From Hemerocallis citrina (Eukaryota; Streptophyta; Magnoliopsida; Asparagales; Asphodelaceae): a stretch of DNA of 64,000 bases. Shown piece by piece: positions 20,903 to 33,060 of this stretch (positions are counted from its first letter, which is position 1; each line of letters opens with the position of its first letter). A program made the position numbers and the translations under genes. The notes under the pieces were generated by a model. The model searched no databases, was not told where the DNA came from, and saw only the letters and a list, made by a program, of their open reading frames with translations. The stretch covers positions 1,021,475 to 1,085,474 of the forward strand of contig JACEHZ010000211.1 of assembly GCA_017893485.1 (NCBI GenBank), given 5' to 3'.

Positions 20903-21026
20903 GGAAAATGCTCCGTTGAACATGTACTGTACAGGTCTAGGTTTTCCCCGTTAAACATGTACTGTACAGGTCTAGGTGGTTTTCACGTGTTTTCACAACA
21001 TTTGCGTTTTCAATGGAGCATTTTCC
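20903..21026. mobile_element. Small MITE flanked by TA-rich tracts
   Basis: A 124-bp segment with terminal inverted repeats GGAAAATGCTCC(G/A)TTGAA. The left half holds a tandem duplication of about 37 bp containing ACATGTACTGTACAGGTCTA. It is bounded by CACATAT on the left and (TA)n on the right. No ORF. Confidence 0.75.
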
Positions 21027-21048
21027 TATATATATATATATATATATA

Positions 21049-21218
21049 GGGAAAAAGAGGTATGAGCAACTTGCTCATTTAGTAAATAAGCAATTGATGA
21101 TGTGACACACATGTGATTGGAAAATCATTAAAAGGGTTAGTTGTTCATTGTATCACATGCATGCCACATAATAAATTGCTCATTTACTAAATGAGCAAGT
21201 TGCTCATATCCCTTTTAC

Positions 21219-21220
<2 letters not shown>
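21049..21220. mobile_element. 172-bp MITE inserted in a (TA)n tract
   Basis: Terminal inverted repeats of about 48 bp start GGGAAAAAGAGGTATGAGCA on the left and GGGTAAAAGGGATATGAGCA reading in from the right. (TA)n tracts lie at 21027-21048 and 21221-21260. Rice Micron elements have this structure, flanked by TA microsatellites; identity with that family is not claimed. Confidence 0.8.
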
Positions 21221-21260
<40 letters not shown>

Positions 21261-21263
<3 letters not shown>

Positions 21264-21900
21264 CTTTATTCGGTTGCAAAGGGGTCTGTGTGCACAGACC
21301 CGTGCGAATGGCGATCTGGGCCGTTGGATCTTTGATCCAGCGGCCCACTTTTTTTTTTCTAAAATTTAGCCTTAACCAGTCATTGGGAACGACGGGTTAA
21401 GACATATGTTTTTTATAAAAAACTTGCCTTAACCCGTCGTTCCCAAGGACGGGTTAAGGCATACTTATAATTGGAGACAATTTTGCCTTAACTCATCTTC
21501 TCTCGATCTCTCCCCACTCTCTCTCTCTCTCGTTTCTGCCGAATCCAAACCCAAAAAATTCTAAGTAACCCTAATCAAAACAGAAACCTCTCCGTTTGCT
21601 CCTCCTCCGTCCGCTCTTCCTCCTCCTCCTCCTCCAAACATCCAAACCCTAGTCTCTCATCCCATCTTCGAAAGGCAATCAAAATGGTAGTTCGGCCACA
21701 ACACTTACATTTGCTAAATTCGGAGTTATTTTGTAAGGTATTGACTAATTTTTTGCCTTAATAGTTATAATTGTGTTGATTTAAAAAAAAACTCCATAGT
21801 AAATTATTTAGAAAGTGGCAAAAAAATTCGTTGTCTAAGTAATTTATAGATAAAAAATTGGGAAGACTTGTAATATATTGAAGTGCCGATATTTGTAGAA
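21261..21900 (+). repeat. Left terminal inverted repeat of MULE-2
   Basis: It matches the reverse complement of about 39430-40049. It contains GGTCTGTGTGCACAGACCCG, then CCGTTGGATC..GATCCAGCGG, then a palindrome around CTTAACCCGTCGTTCCCAAG / GACGGGTTAAGGC near 21424-21466, then a CT-rich leader-like stretch and a possible donor TTGTAAG|GTATTG near 21739. The outer palindromes are the features shared with the internal hairpins at 36417-36915. Confidence 0.85.
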
Positions 21901-22019
21901 TTTTGAATTTTTTTAGTCTTTTTCCAATAATTTACCGTATATAAAAAAAACCTAAAAAATTTGTCGACGATATTGTAGATTGAGTCGTAACTATAATCGT
22001 TCTGTATATATTAAATTAC

Positions 22020-22778
22020 TTAGAACCACTATAGTGCGGTTAGACTAGAAAACCTTCCACCGACCTCCAAAAAGCACAAAAATTTGCGAGTAGGATGGTC
22101 TCACGTAGCACAAGCCTCCCCAACTTGTAGAAGTGAGTTTCGACTCACGGTTGGAAAGATACGGGCGTATACTGCTTTTGGTTGAAAAAAAACCTTGTAA
22201 AGCAATACATGACCGTATCTCTCGAACCGTGGGTCAAAACTCACTTCGACAAGTTGTGGTGATTTGTGCTACGTGAATTCAACCAAGTTACAAAGTTTTA
22301 TAAATTTTGGATGCCATTTTGTTACATTCATCGCACAAGAAGTAAACTACTTAGAACTTTTGTAGTGTGGTTAGACAAGAAAACCCTCAAACGACTTCCA
22401 AAAAGTACGAAACTTTGCGAGTAGGTTGGTATCATGTAGCACAAGTCATTCCAACTTGTAGAAGTGAGTTTCGACTCACGGTTCGAAAGATACGGCCGCG
22501 TATCGCTTTTGGTATAAAAAAACCAAATAAAGCGGTACATGGCCGTATCTCGCAAACCGTGATCAGAAACTCGCTTCTATAAGTTGGGGTGGATTGTGTT
22601 ACATGAATTCGACCAAGTTGCAAAGTTATATAAATTTTGGATGCTGTTTGTGTGGTTTTCTCACGTTCATCGAACTATAAGTAAATGACTTAGAACTTTT
22701 TAGTGCGGTTAGACTAGAAAACTCTTCAAACGACCTCCAAAAAATACGAAACTTTGCTAGTTTGTTGGTCTCACCTAT
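22020..22778 (+). repeat. Subterminal tandem repeat of MULE-2, left side
   Basis: About 2.3 copies of a unit of roughly 335 bp. Each unit includes a hairpin whose arms of about 50 bp contain ACTTGTAGAAGTGAGTTTCG and TACGGCCG-type sequence, separated by a short A/T loop, and ends with GTGCGGTTAGACTAGAAAA. The array is cut at 22778 by a solo LTR and briefly resumes at 24676-24705. Confidence 0.88.
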
Positions 22779-24675
22779 TGTTAAATCTCTTAATGCGATA
22801 TTTTGGCCCAATAAAGTGAATTAAAACAACGCTTAATCTTTTTTTTCTCAGGCAATTTATACTTCTTTTCTTTTTTTTAGGAAATAACTCAAAAGCAACA
22901 GAAAGAAGTGAAGTCAAGGCTCATTCATGATTTGGTCTTCAACTCAGAGCTGAACTCCTCATTTAATCTCCTACCATAACCTATCAAAGCCATGAAGAAA
23001 GATGCAAGACTCCATAATGACAAGTGCAGACTGCAAAGAATACAACTCAAGATGCACACTTTCACACAAGTATCAGTTGTGCACTTTCATGTGTGTCAGT
23101 ATCTGCATATACACATTTATCAGTTGTGCACTTTCATGAGGGAAATTGCAGATGTAGGGAGTATCTCAAATTGCAGTTGGAATATCAATAGAGCTAATAT
23201 AGGCAGGTACCAAATCTATAACCGAATCAAATCTGCATTTGATTCTCATCAGTACCAAATCCAGAGATCTGCTAGTATTGGTTGTTATGATACCAAATAT
23301 CAGTTACACCAACTCAATACCATTCAATTATTTCTCTCCCCATATCAAGGAGATTGCAATCAAAAGCAAAAAAGGAAGATGGAGATCTGTAGACTACACA
23401 GTTAGCTAAAATCAAGCTACCAGTTGGCAGATATCATGTTACCTATTGAGTTGCTTGGCTGCCGAGAGAAGGGGATTCTTGTTGACTTAATTCTCTCCTG
23501 ATATCAAGGAAAGAAGAATCATCACTAAGGAACAGAAAAACAGAGTGCCTATAAAATAAAGATACACAGATCACTACTGGGAGACTGGGGTGTGGAGAAC
23601 CATTCAAAAGCAAAGAGCAACTCAGAAGATAGAAGAACTACAAGCTGATTGGAAGAGTGATCTGAAAATCAACTAGCATTAGCTACGGTTAGAAAATGAG
23701 CAAACAACTACGGTGTTACTTCTCTATCATGTCTTCTTCAAGTTTTATTGACATATCTTTTAGCTTCTGTTTGAATAGATCTATGATCAAGTGTAACTAA
23801 ATTTGTTTGGGGCATGAAGGAAGCTCTAGTCATGTATTTTAAACCCTATTAGTGCACAGTTAGCTCTTTTTGTGATGTTCATTGATTAAACCATGCTTAT
23901 AGTGCCACTCTTGATAATTGTTATGTCATGATTGATCACCATATACATCATATATTTGAGTTTGTTACATAAGCAGATTTAGATGATCGAGTCTAGTGCT
24001 CATGATCAGTAACACAAGAACTCATTTGGGTTCTGGAGTTTAATCAACATAAAGGACTAAAATAGATACCATGTTCTAGTTCTTTATGTGTTTGTCAATT
24101 TCAATTATTGTCATGCTTTCTTAAAGTGCAACTTAGTAGATATCATACTAAATACTTTAAGGAAGAAAAGAATTAGAGTAGATACCCATGCCTAATTCGA
24201 TGCTTAGGGAAATCACCAATTTTAAAGTGTGGATATCATACCTTTAAAATTGACGACATGAGCAATTCAAAATGATTCATAGTTGTGCATTAGTGTGGGT
24301 TTAGAATACATGACTAAAAGTGGAAATCAATGCCCCAACTCTTTGATAGATCTTTTTGCTCTCAAATCACCTTGATCACCGTCTTAAGTAGGAGTTGTTA
24401 TCATTTTAATTTCTCTTCTTAATCCTCTTCATTCATTAAAAAAAAATTTAAAAAAAAAAAAAAAAAAAACAAAACAAAACAAAACAAAACCAAAGTAAAT
24501 AATAACAAACAAGCAAAGAAAACATCTTTGAAATTGCTTAGTGAGTTGTTTACTACAATCTCTGTAGATTCGACCCTTGCTAATACTACATTTCTGTCAA
24601 CGATTCGTATACTTGCGAGGTTTAAATTTGTGTTCAGATTATTTATTCACTTAGATAACTCTGAAATTATCAACA
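22779..24675 (+). mobile_element. Solo LTR, 1897 bp, Athila-like, with 5-bp TSD
   Basis: The segment starts TGTTAAATCTCTTAATGCG and ends AATTATCAACA, giving TG..CA termini, and is flanked by the direct repeat CCTAT (22774-22778 and 24676-24680). The tandem repeat of MULE-2 continues across it as if uninterrupted. There is no primer-binding site, polypurine tract or coding domain, so it is a solo LTR. Its 3' part (TTCGACCCTTGCTAATACTA, ACTTGCGAGG) resembles LTRs of the Athila/Ogre side of Ty3/gypsy; that family call is tentative. It contains an A-rich tract at about 24439-24490. The ORF at 22992-23405 has no recognisable domain. Confidence 0.85.
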
Positions 24676-24705
24676 CCTATCACAAGCCAACCCAACTTGT
24701 AGAAG

Positions 24706-26179
24706 TAATTAGAAGTGTTGGAAGACATCCGACCTGAGATCAAATACCATTCAGACAAGGCCAATGTTGTGGCTGATGCGCTCAGCAGGAAGTGCAGTTT
24801 ATCTCGACTGATCACAACTCAGAAGAAGTTGGCAGAGGAGCTTGATCGAGCAGGGATTGAGGTGGTTTTGCAAGGTTTGGGAGCTTCCTTAGCTCAGTTA
24901 AGGATTCAACCCACTTTGAAAGACAAGATCATTGACAGTCAGAAGACAAATTCAGAGATCCAGAAGATGATAGAGCAGGTTGGTGTTGGCAAGTTGGTAG
25001 AGTTTCAAGGGAAGGATGCAGTGTAGTGGTATGGAGAGCGGTTGTGTGTGCCAGATCAAGCGGAACTGAAGGAGAGTATTCTTCAGGAAGCGCATGCTAC
25101 TTTGTTGTCCGTGCATCCAGGGAGTACCAAGATGTACAAGGACATAAAGCTATACTTCTGGAGGCCAGGGATGAAGTGATATGTAGCCGATTTTGTTGCC
25201 AAGTGTGCAGTTTGTTAGCAAGTCAAAGCAGAGAATCAGAAGCCCGGAGGTTTATTGTAGCCTTTACCCATCCCAGAGTGGAAATGGGATTGTATCAGCA
25301 TGTACTTCATCACAGGTTTGCCCAAGAGTTCCGAAGGCAATGATACAATTTGGGTGATAGTGGACCGACTCACCAAATCGGCTCACTTTTTGGCGATGAA
25401 GCTTACTTGGTCGATGGAGAAGCTGGCAGAGTTGTATGTTGGTGAGATTGTGAAGCTTCATGGAGTTCCGCTATCAATAGTATCCAACCGAGATGCGTGT
25501 TTCACTACGCATTTTTGGAGAAGTCTTCAAGTAGCTTTGGGGACGAAGACTAATTTCAGTACGGCCTTTCATCCTCAAACTGATGGGCAGACTGAGAGAG
25601 TCAACAGGGTACTGGGAGAAATGCTGAGATGTTGTGTGTTGGATTTTGGTGGCAATTGGGAAAAGCATTTAGCTCTTGTGGAATTTGCATACATCAACAG
25701 TTTCCAGGCAAGCATTGGGATAGCGCCGTATGAAGCTCTATATGGAAGGAAGTGCAGGACACTGGTTTGTTGGTATGAAATGGGGGAACGGCAGTTATAT
25801 GGGCCAAAGATTGTGCAGCAGACCTCAAAAAAAATGAACCGATCAGGAAGAGGTTAGTCGACGCACAGAGCAGGTAGAAGAGTTATGCTGACAACCGGAG
25901 GAGAAACCTGGAGTTTGATGAAGGTGACTTTATCTTTGTGAAGGTGTCTCCGACCAAAAGGTGATTCGGTTTGAAAGGGGAGGAAAATTAGCCCCGATAT
26001 ACCTTGGACCTTATAAGATATTGAAAAGAATTAGAAAGACAGCTTATCGGTTAGAACTACCAGAAGAGTTAGCCTAAGTGCACAATGTCTTTGAAGTGTC
26101 CATGTTACGAGGCTATATCCCAGATCCGAGTCATCATTTGCCAGAAGTGCTAGAAGGTTTGCAACTGGATTTGAACTAT
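24706..26179 (+). pseudogene. Tekay-type pol fragment (RNase H end and integrase), plus strand
   Basis: It opens at the end of RNase H (IKYHSDKANVVADALSRK), continues through the integrase zinc region with broken frames, and then gives a clean stretch at 25300-25857 with integrase residues: Asp in [12 protein letters not shown], Asp in [15 protein letters not shown] and Glu in [14 protein letters not shown]. The post-integrase block FEVSMLRGYIPDPSHHLPEV follows before the frame is cut by an LTR terminus at 26180. A stop at 25024 and frame changes near 25260 and 25850 disable it. The 5' end joins MULE-2 repeat sequence directly at 24705 with no LTR, so it is truncated on both sides. Confidence 0.88.
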
Positions 26180-26719
26180 TGTCACGCCCCGCTTCCCAAA
26201 AGAGAATACGGAATACGGATACGCGAAAAAAGCCCAGCAAATAATTTTCATCATCCATAAGCTATTCAAGAATCTTTACAGCATTCACAAGAATAATCAG
26301 AGTCGGAAGCAAAAGAATCAACCAATTATGCACATATGAACCAAAATACCATCAAGAATACTTGAAACCAAAATATATAAATCTCAAATAGTCATGATCT
26401 GAATAAGTCAAATATCCTAGGTCATATTTCCCAAATACAAATAAATCCGAGTACAAGAATACAATTATTGTTCAAAGCAAACTACAAGAAATAATAATAA
26501 CAAGATCCAGCACTAATACTTCATGTCACCAATACCATCTGGAACATGTTCTCCAAAATCTGCAATTTAACAATTGCAGGGATAGGAAAAAGAAAAACAA
26601 GTACCTGTCAATTACAAGTTACGAACCGCTTGTAATGCAGGATACAAGTGCATGGGGAAAACTAACAAATAACATGGTGTAAGCATGATATCAAAACACA
26701 ACAACTAGCATGCTAAGGT

Positions 26720-27180
26720 GAACAAGTCAAGTGGCATGTATCAAGTGTCAAGTAAACAAGTATCATGTAAATAAGTGTCAAGTATCACGAATCAAGTGAC
26801 GAGTAACAAGTGTCAATTAGTCAAGTACAAGTATCAAGTAGGAAGAATCAAGTAATCATGTTCAAGTATCATGTATCAAGTATCAAGTTCAAGAATGTAT
26901 CAAATATCTTGTATTATTACTATCTAGGTAACACTTCATGTGCCATCCTTTTATCACATGGTTGTTACAGTCAATGCAATTTCGTTTTAGATTTTATAGT
27001 GGACCATATAGGGCAGTGTATTCAGGGACAAGCCTCAAGAATCAAGTATCAAGTATCAAGCCTCAAGTATCAAGTAAACAAGCCTCAAGAGTGAAGTATC
27101 AAGCCTCAAGTAATCAAGTATCAAGCCAAATCTCAAGTATCAAGCCAAGTCTCAAGTATCAAGCCAAGTATCACATAGAA
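26720..27180 (+). repeat. CAAGTATCAAGT low-complexity repeat
   Basis: Short units related to TCAAGTA and CCTCAAG recur in loose tandem through the LTR. The ORFs across it encode Ser/Gln/Val-rich strings that only mirror the repeat. Confidence 0.7.
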
Positions 27181-27504
27181 TCAATAGATTCTCTTCCGAG
27201 TACACGTTTCTGAATTATTCACTACTAGATCTGTCCCTTTAAAACCCCGGCTTGGTTAATTTTATTTTAATGTCAAACAAGCATGTAAGTGTCACGAAAC
27301 AAACAAGTATATCATGGTATGATCAAGTAACAAGTTCAAGTTGCAAGATAAATAAGTACGGATACAAGATAACACATAAAGGAATAAAATAATCAAATCT
27401 TAAGTTCAGGACAGCAAGACCATACTGTAGTAAAACAGTGATTTCCGGTGTTACAAATATGCAAACCTGAATTCGTCGAAAGATCTAGAAAATAGATTCC
27501 CAAA

Positions 27505-30500
27505 TAGGGATGGCATCAGGTCCGGGCCAGCCCGGGACCGACCCGGCCCCCCTCCTACCCGGGCTTAACCGCGACCCGGCCCCCATAAGAACCGGTCTGG
27601 TCCAGTCCCAAGTTTTCGGCAATTGGCCCGGTTAGGCCAGGCCCGCTCGAGGCCCGGGACCGGCTGAACCGGCCCGCCCGGGCTCAGGCTGGTCCGGGCC
27701 GACCGTTGGCCAGTTTTTTTTCCAAAAAATTAAAAAAAATTAAAATTACAAAAAAGCCCCCAACGGATTTATACTGGCTCGTTTTGGGGGGTAATTTAGG
27801 AAATCAAAAAAAAGCCATTTTCTATAAATACCATACAATTTCTTTCATTTCTCTTCACTAATTCACTCAAATATCTCATTCTCTCTACTATTTATCCAAT
27901 CAATAACACTAATTTGGTGATCAACACTCTCTCAAGTGATCAAGATCAAATTTCTCTACATTTTGAAGGAATCAAAATCAACAACAATCAAGTGATCAAC
28001 TCATTAACATTGAACAACAACAATCAATACTACTTCTACTCCTAGCTCTCAAGTCTCAACTTTCTTACGGTATTTTAGTATAATTTTAATTTGTAGAATT
28101 AACATAGTTGATTATTTATTATTCTCATATAATTTGTGTTTTCTTGATCTTCTTCCTCTCATTTTTTTAGATTTTATTTTTAGTTTTGGTAAAGTGGTAA
28201 AAAAAAATACACTACTCACTCACTAGTTTTTGATATTGCTGTTATTTTTTAATTGATATAGATTGTTGTTTGTTTTTAATTATTAGTTGTCATACATTTA
28301 GTTGTTGTTTTCTTTCTAATTTTTACATACACTAGTTTTTTATAGTTAAATGGCCTCTAATCGATCACGCTGTGGTGGTAGACATAGTAGTTAAGAATCT
28401 ACTAGTTATCACATTCCTTCCATTCCTAACCCATATATAGATAGTGAAGAAATATTTATGAATTATGATAGTTTTCCCGATTTGAATAAAACATACTCAA
28501 ATCCTATAGAAATAGAAGATCATGTAGAACCACAACCATCGGAACAAGGTCCTTCTCTAAACTCAAGGAAAACAAGAGGGACTACTTCCGAAGTACACAA
28601 TTTTTTCAATTTTGTCCCTTCACAAAATGATAAGAGTGTAGGACTTAAAATATGTAAGAAGTGTCAAACCCCATATAAGTTTAAGATAGAATTGGGCACG
28701 GGTACACTTAAACCTCACTTAAACAAATGTCAACCACAATTTTCGAAAGATAATCTCACACAACAAAAAATACATCCTAAAACCGGTCAAGTAGATAGTC
28801 ACAGCTATGATCACGATCTCGTTCGTAGGTAAATGGCTAAATTAGTAATTTTGGGTGAATTGCCATATTCGTTTGGTGAACAAAAATATACTAAAATCAC
28901 TAAACACTAGAGTTTCATTGACATCAGATGGGTGGCTAGGAGTAAACGGCGTTCCAATGATGTGCGTAACATGTCATTGGATATATTCGGATTGGGTACT
29001 TCAAAAGAGAATAATTTCTTTTGGATATGTTACGTACCCACATATGGGTGAAATTATAGCCACACACATTATGGAAGCATGTAATAATTTTTGTATTTAT
29101 GATAAAGTGTTTACTATTGGTTTTGATAATGGCTCCAATAATACTAAGTCAATTGAGAGTTTAAAAATTACTTTAGATCCTATAAAACCCAAAAATTTTC
29201 ATGTTAGGTGTGCTTGTCACATGTTAAATCTTTGTGTGCAAGATGCACAAATATGGAATTGATAAACTAGAAGCAATGAGAGATTGTGTTCATTGTATTA
29301 CATTGAGTGGTCCAATTTATCAAGCTTTTCATGATTGGTGTAAACTTAGGGGCATTGTATGTAGACGTTTTCCTAAAGATGTACGACATCGTTGGAATTC
29401 TACCTTTGAATTATTAGGTGTTGTTTTTCATTATCATTTTAATCTTAGAGATTTTTGTGTCGCAATGGGTATGCAAAATTGTATGTTAGATGATGATTTT
29501 TGATTTTTTGCCGATAGTTTGTATAAATTTTTACAACCGTTTAACGATGCAACTTTGCAGTTTTCAAAAACATATACATCTACATCTAATGGTATTTTAC
29601 TTGAAATTGTGACTATGATGACAACAATAAAAGATTTGCAAAATGACCCTTTTATTAGAGATATGGTTAATGCGGCATATGTTAAATTTTTGAAATATTT
29701 TCATTCAATTCCTATATTATATTGTGTAGCTAGTGTAATGAATCCTATGATTAAATTAGATGGTACAAAAAATTTAATTGAAATTTTTTACACTTATGCC
29801 CCACACGATGCAATACTAGATTTTGATCATGTTGCTTTTACTCGTAAATATGAGAATATTTTGACTAGGTTATATGATTCTTATGATAGAATTTATTAAT
29901 CTAACACTATTCAAACACAAACAAAACAAAAAATGTTGATTCTTCTTCTTCTTCCTCCATATTAGCAAAAGGAAAGAGTCAAGCTAGTATTGGTATTTTA
30001 AATCTTATTAAATCAAAAAAACCAAGAACCAATTCACCAAATGAGTTGAATTGGTATAATGCACAAAATGCAGTTGAAGATGTAGACTATGTGTTACAAT
30101 TTTGGAAGAGTAATGAAGCAATTTTTAATATTCTTTCTCGTATGGCTGCTAACAACACCGGTGTCAACCGTTGCATCGGAAAGTGCTTTTTCTCTTGGTG
30201 GCAGGATAATGAGCCCGAGCATGAACCGATTGACAGCCAAAAATTTGGAGATACTAGTATGCGCCGAAGATTGGATGAAAGCGGAAGAGAGGACGCCAGA
30301 CATAGTTGAAGCACAAGCTGGAGCTGGATCAACAAGTAGCGATGAATGAACGATTACATTTAGTTAATTTACATTAAAATGTTGTTAATTGGGAAATTTA
30401 GGGTGATAAAATTCTATATTTAGGTTAAGTTGATGTGCACGACAACAGTCCAATGCCTTCTCTTCAATCTAAGTAGAGGTCATCTCGATCTTTAAATTCA

Positions 30501-30891
30501 AGTAATTCGCTTGATTTGTAATTTGATCTAATTAGACTAATTTGTATGAATTTTATTCATGTACTTCATTTTATTTAAGAATTTAAAATTTATTAAATCA
30601 TGTACTTCATTTATTCATGTACTTCAATTATTTATGAAATTTTATTCTTTGAAATTGTTATGAAATTACAAATCCATATACTTGATCTTTAATAATATTT
30701 TACACCAAAAAAATAAAAAAATTCTCCCACACTTGGGTCCGGGGGCCAAGTCCGGGCCAAGGTTTCCAACCTTGAGCCCGGCCCGGCCCGACCCGCGTAG
30801 TGGAGGAGCCCGGCCCGGGTAGGCCCGGGACCGATCAAAGAATGGTCAAACCCAGCCCGGACCGGCCCGAGTGGCCCGAATGCCATCCCTA
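27505..30891 (+). mobile_element. hAT transposon, 3.39 kb, with 8-bp TSD
   Basis: Terminal inverted repeats TAGGGATGGCAT(C/T)(A/C)GG.CC bound the element, with near-identical 8-bp flanks (TTCCCAAA at 27497-27504; CTCCCAAA at 30892-30899, one mismatch). Both subterminal regions (about 27520-27715 and 30735-30885) are dense in GGCCCGG/CCGGGCC motifs. It carries one broken transposase gene and sits inside the Tekay LTR, so it is younger than that LTR. Confidence 0.9.
28350..30349 (+). pseudogene. hAT (Ac-like) transposase, multiply broken
   Basis: ATG at 28350 is followed by TAA after 12 codons; the frame resumes to 28831 with a BED-type finger (KICKKCQTPYKF..HLNKC). Then come 28855-29262 with LTSDGWLG, TIGFDNGSNN (two likely catalytic Asp) and FHVRCACHMLNLCVQD; 29234-29503 with FPKDVRHRWNSTFELL; 29519-29899 with the pre-dimerisation region; and a C-terminal hAT dimerisation domain split by a frameshift near 30160 (WKSNEAIFNILSRMAA, then TPVSTVASESAFSLGGR). 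At least three stops and three frameshifts are present. The order and motifs match the Ac/hobo/Tam3 family. Confidence 0.9.
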
Positions 30892-33044
30892 CTCCCAAAC
30901 GAATTCAACGAATATAAATAAGTCCTATAGTAATTCACAAAATCAAGTCTCAAAATTGATTTGAATCCAGAAAATAGGTTCAGCTAGAAATCAGAAAATA
31001 GAATTCAAAGTCAGGAAAACAGCATCAAAACATCTCGAATAAATCCAGGAAAAATCTGAGGTACTCCCCTATATGTCCAGTATCATAATATAAAGTTTCA
31101 TAATTTTCCAGTAAGATTAACTTAGTCATCAAAAATCAGAAAACATCAAGAAACCATAGTTTGGCAAATTTGGAATTCCCAATACTGTTGTACGAAAAAC
31201 TATAATATCTCGCAAATCGTGAAACAAAATCCAAATCCGCCAAAGGGAGATGAAAATAGACAAAATAATCTAACTTTCAAATTTCATAAATATTTTACAT
31301 ACAGGAAAAGAAATTAGAGTGAAAATACAAATCTTTACAAAACAGCGAACAAAATTCAGCAAGTATAGTTTATATAAACAAGCATGAAACGGCATATAAA
31401 ACTCATCAATAAAATCCACCAAAATTTTGGGTAATCCCTAAAACGGTATAGAAATACTGACCAAAATTTCAGATCAAAATAATATGTGTAGCACAAGTAT
31501 CGAAATAATTTAGTCATCGAAATCACCAAGAAACGAAATCTGGAAATTAAATACACCTTTGTAGTAAAACAGCCATATCTCACACATATGAAAACGAAAT
31601 CGACCAAGGTCAGAGGGGTTGGAAAGAAGATGAATTTCTCTACAAATCAAGTTTTATACTGAAATTAAGATTCTAAACTTATCACGGTCTAAATTACTGA
31701 TCAAGACAGATTTTCGACAAACCACAGAATTTCTTCTAGGAACAAAACCAACATGAATCACTCGAAACTTGATCGAAACATAACTAAACATGAATTAGAG
31801 TCTACTAAGTATCCAAACAACATGAAATGAGGTATACGACATGTCCATGACAAGTATATCGCATGGATCTCACAAGCACACAAGTTCTCATAATTGTTTC
31901 CCATATACATCACATCAAGAATGGGCAAAACCTAAGTTGTTTCATGTCAAATTTGTGCCGTAAGGAAACTATGGTCAAACGCACTATAGAGACAATACTC
32001 ATCAATCATACATCACACACGAGTTGTCTCTAGAACCCAACTACACTACAAGCGGTATTTATGACTTGTATCATACAAATGAATTTGAGTACAAGTTACT
32101 TACCTTAACCGAAGACAAAACGAACACCAAGAATAACGGGAAAGGATCCCGGCAACGAACAAATCCACGAACCACGAACGATACCAAGAACAAAATCAAC
32201 TAACGGAAACCCACGAATCAACGAACAACTTGCATGATCCTACGTGCAAACTCTCAAAGCACGAGAGATAGAGAGAGATAGCGGACGGGAAAGGGGGGAG
32301 GGGGGAGGGGGGTGTTGTGGCCTTGGCTGTAGTTGGCTGCGCCGGAGAACACCGGAGAAGGGGAGAGAGGGATGGGTGAGATGGTGCTCGGGTGAAGGAG
32401 GTCGGGCTTGGGGACGGTCGGCAGTGAGGCTTGGGGTGTTGGGCATCGGGATGCAGGCCGAACAGGGAAAGGTCGGGGGGGTGTGTTGGCGGCTGGGTTG
32501 GGCGCTGGCTAGGGTGGCGCAAACAGCAGGGGAGAGAGAGGGAGTAGGGGCCGGTTTGTGAGGGTAGTAGGGTTAGGGTTTTGTAAGAGATGAAGGGATA
32601 TTTATATGGGGATTATTAGGGTTCAGTAGTAGATGGGTATTGGGTTGTGGATAGTTTAGGAGTAGCAGTAGGTTTAGACTAATGGGTTTTGATTAGGATC
32701 AATTAGTATAGGATATCAAATAGGATTGTGGATTTAAATTTGGCATTGGTAGTCGATTGGGATCAAACAATAAGATTGGAAATAGGATGAGCAACCACAT
32801 CTCATGAGCACCCAAAGACAAGAATAAAGAGAACAAGACACAAATGAAGAACGAAAATAACAACAATGATCAAGACAAATCGAGGAACCGAAAATAAATC
32901 ATAAAAGACCAAGAATGAGCCAAAAATGAATATATATTGAAAACAACTCCAATATATGGTCCAGAAAAATATACGAGTGAGTACAAATATCCAAGAAAAG
33001 GGAAAATACACCAAAGATATGAAAAACAAAAAACAGGGGTTACA

Positions 33045-33060
33045 ATCCTACCCACCTAAT
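33045..33060 (-). other. Polypurine tract of the minus-strand Tekay element
   Basis: On the minus strand ATTAGGTGGGTAGGAT lies directly before the LTR start TGTAACCCC, and GACGAAATTCTTCT precedes it. Tekay elements commonly end pol this way. Confidence 0.75.

Larger units (their letters stand above)
26180..33044 (-). mobile_element. Long Tekay-type LTR, minus strand, split by a hAT element
   Basis: Read on the minus strand it begins TGTAACCCCTG at 33044, right after a polypurine tract, and ends GGGGCGTGACA at 26180. Without the hAT insertion it is about 3.47 kb. A TATA box on the minus strand (ATATAAATATCC at about 32597-32608), followed by an AAACCCTAA-rich leader, supports minus orientation. 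The GC-rich ORFs at 32196-32561 lie in its leader and are not genes. The U5 side includes a TCAAGTAT repeat. It is the 3' LTR of the pol fragment at 33056-35356; no second LTR is present. Confidence 0.75.

Noticed and set aside
22992..23405. 137-codon ORF in the Athila-like solo LTR
   Set aside because: Inside a solo LTR with exact target duplication; no domain.
32196..32561. Pro- and Gly/Arg-rich ORFs on both strands
   Set aside because: They lie in the leader of a long LTR, GC-rich and without homology I can recognise.
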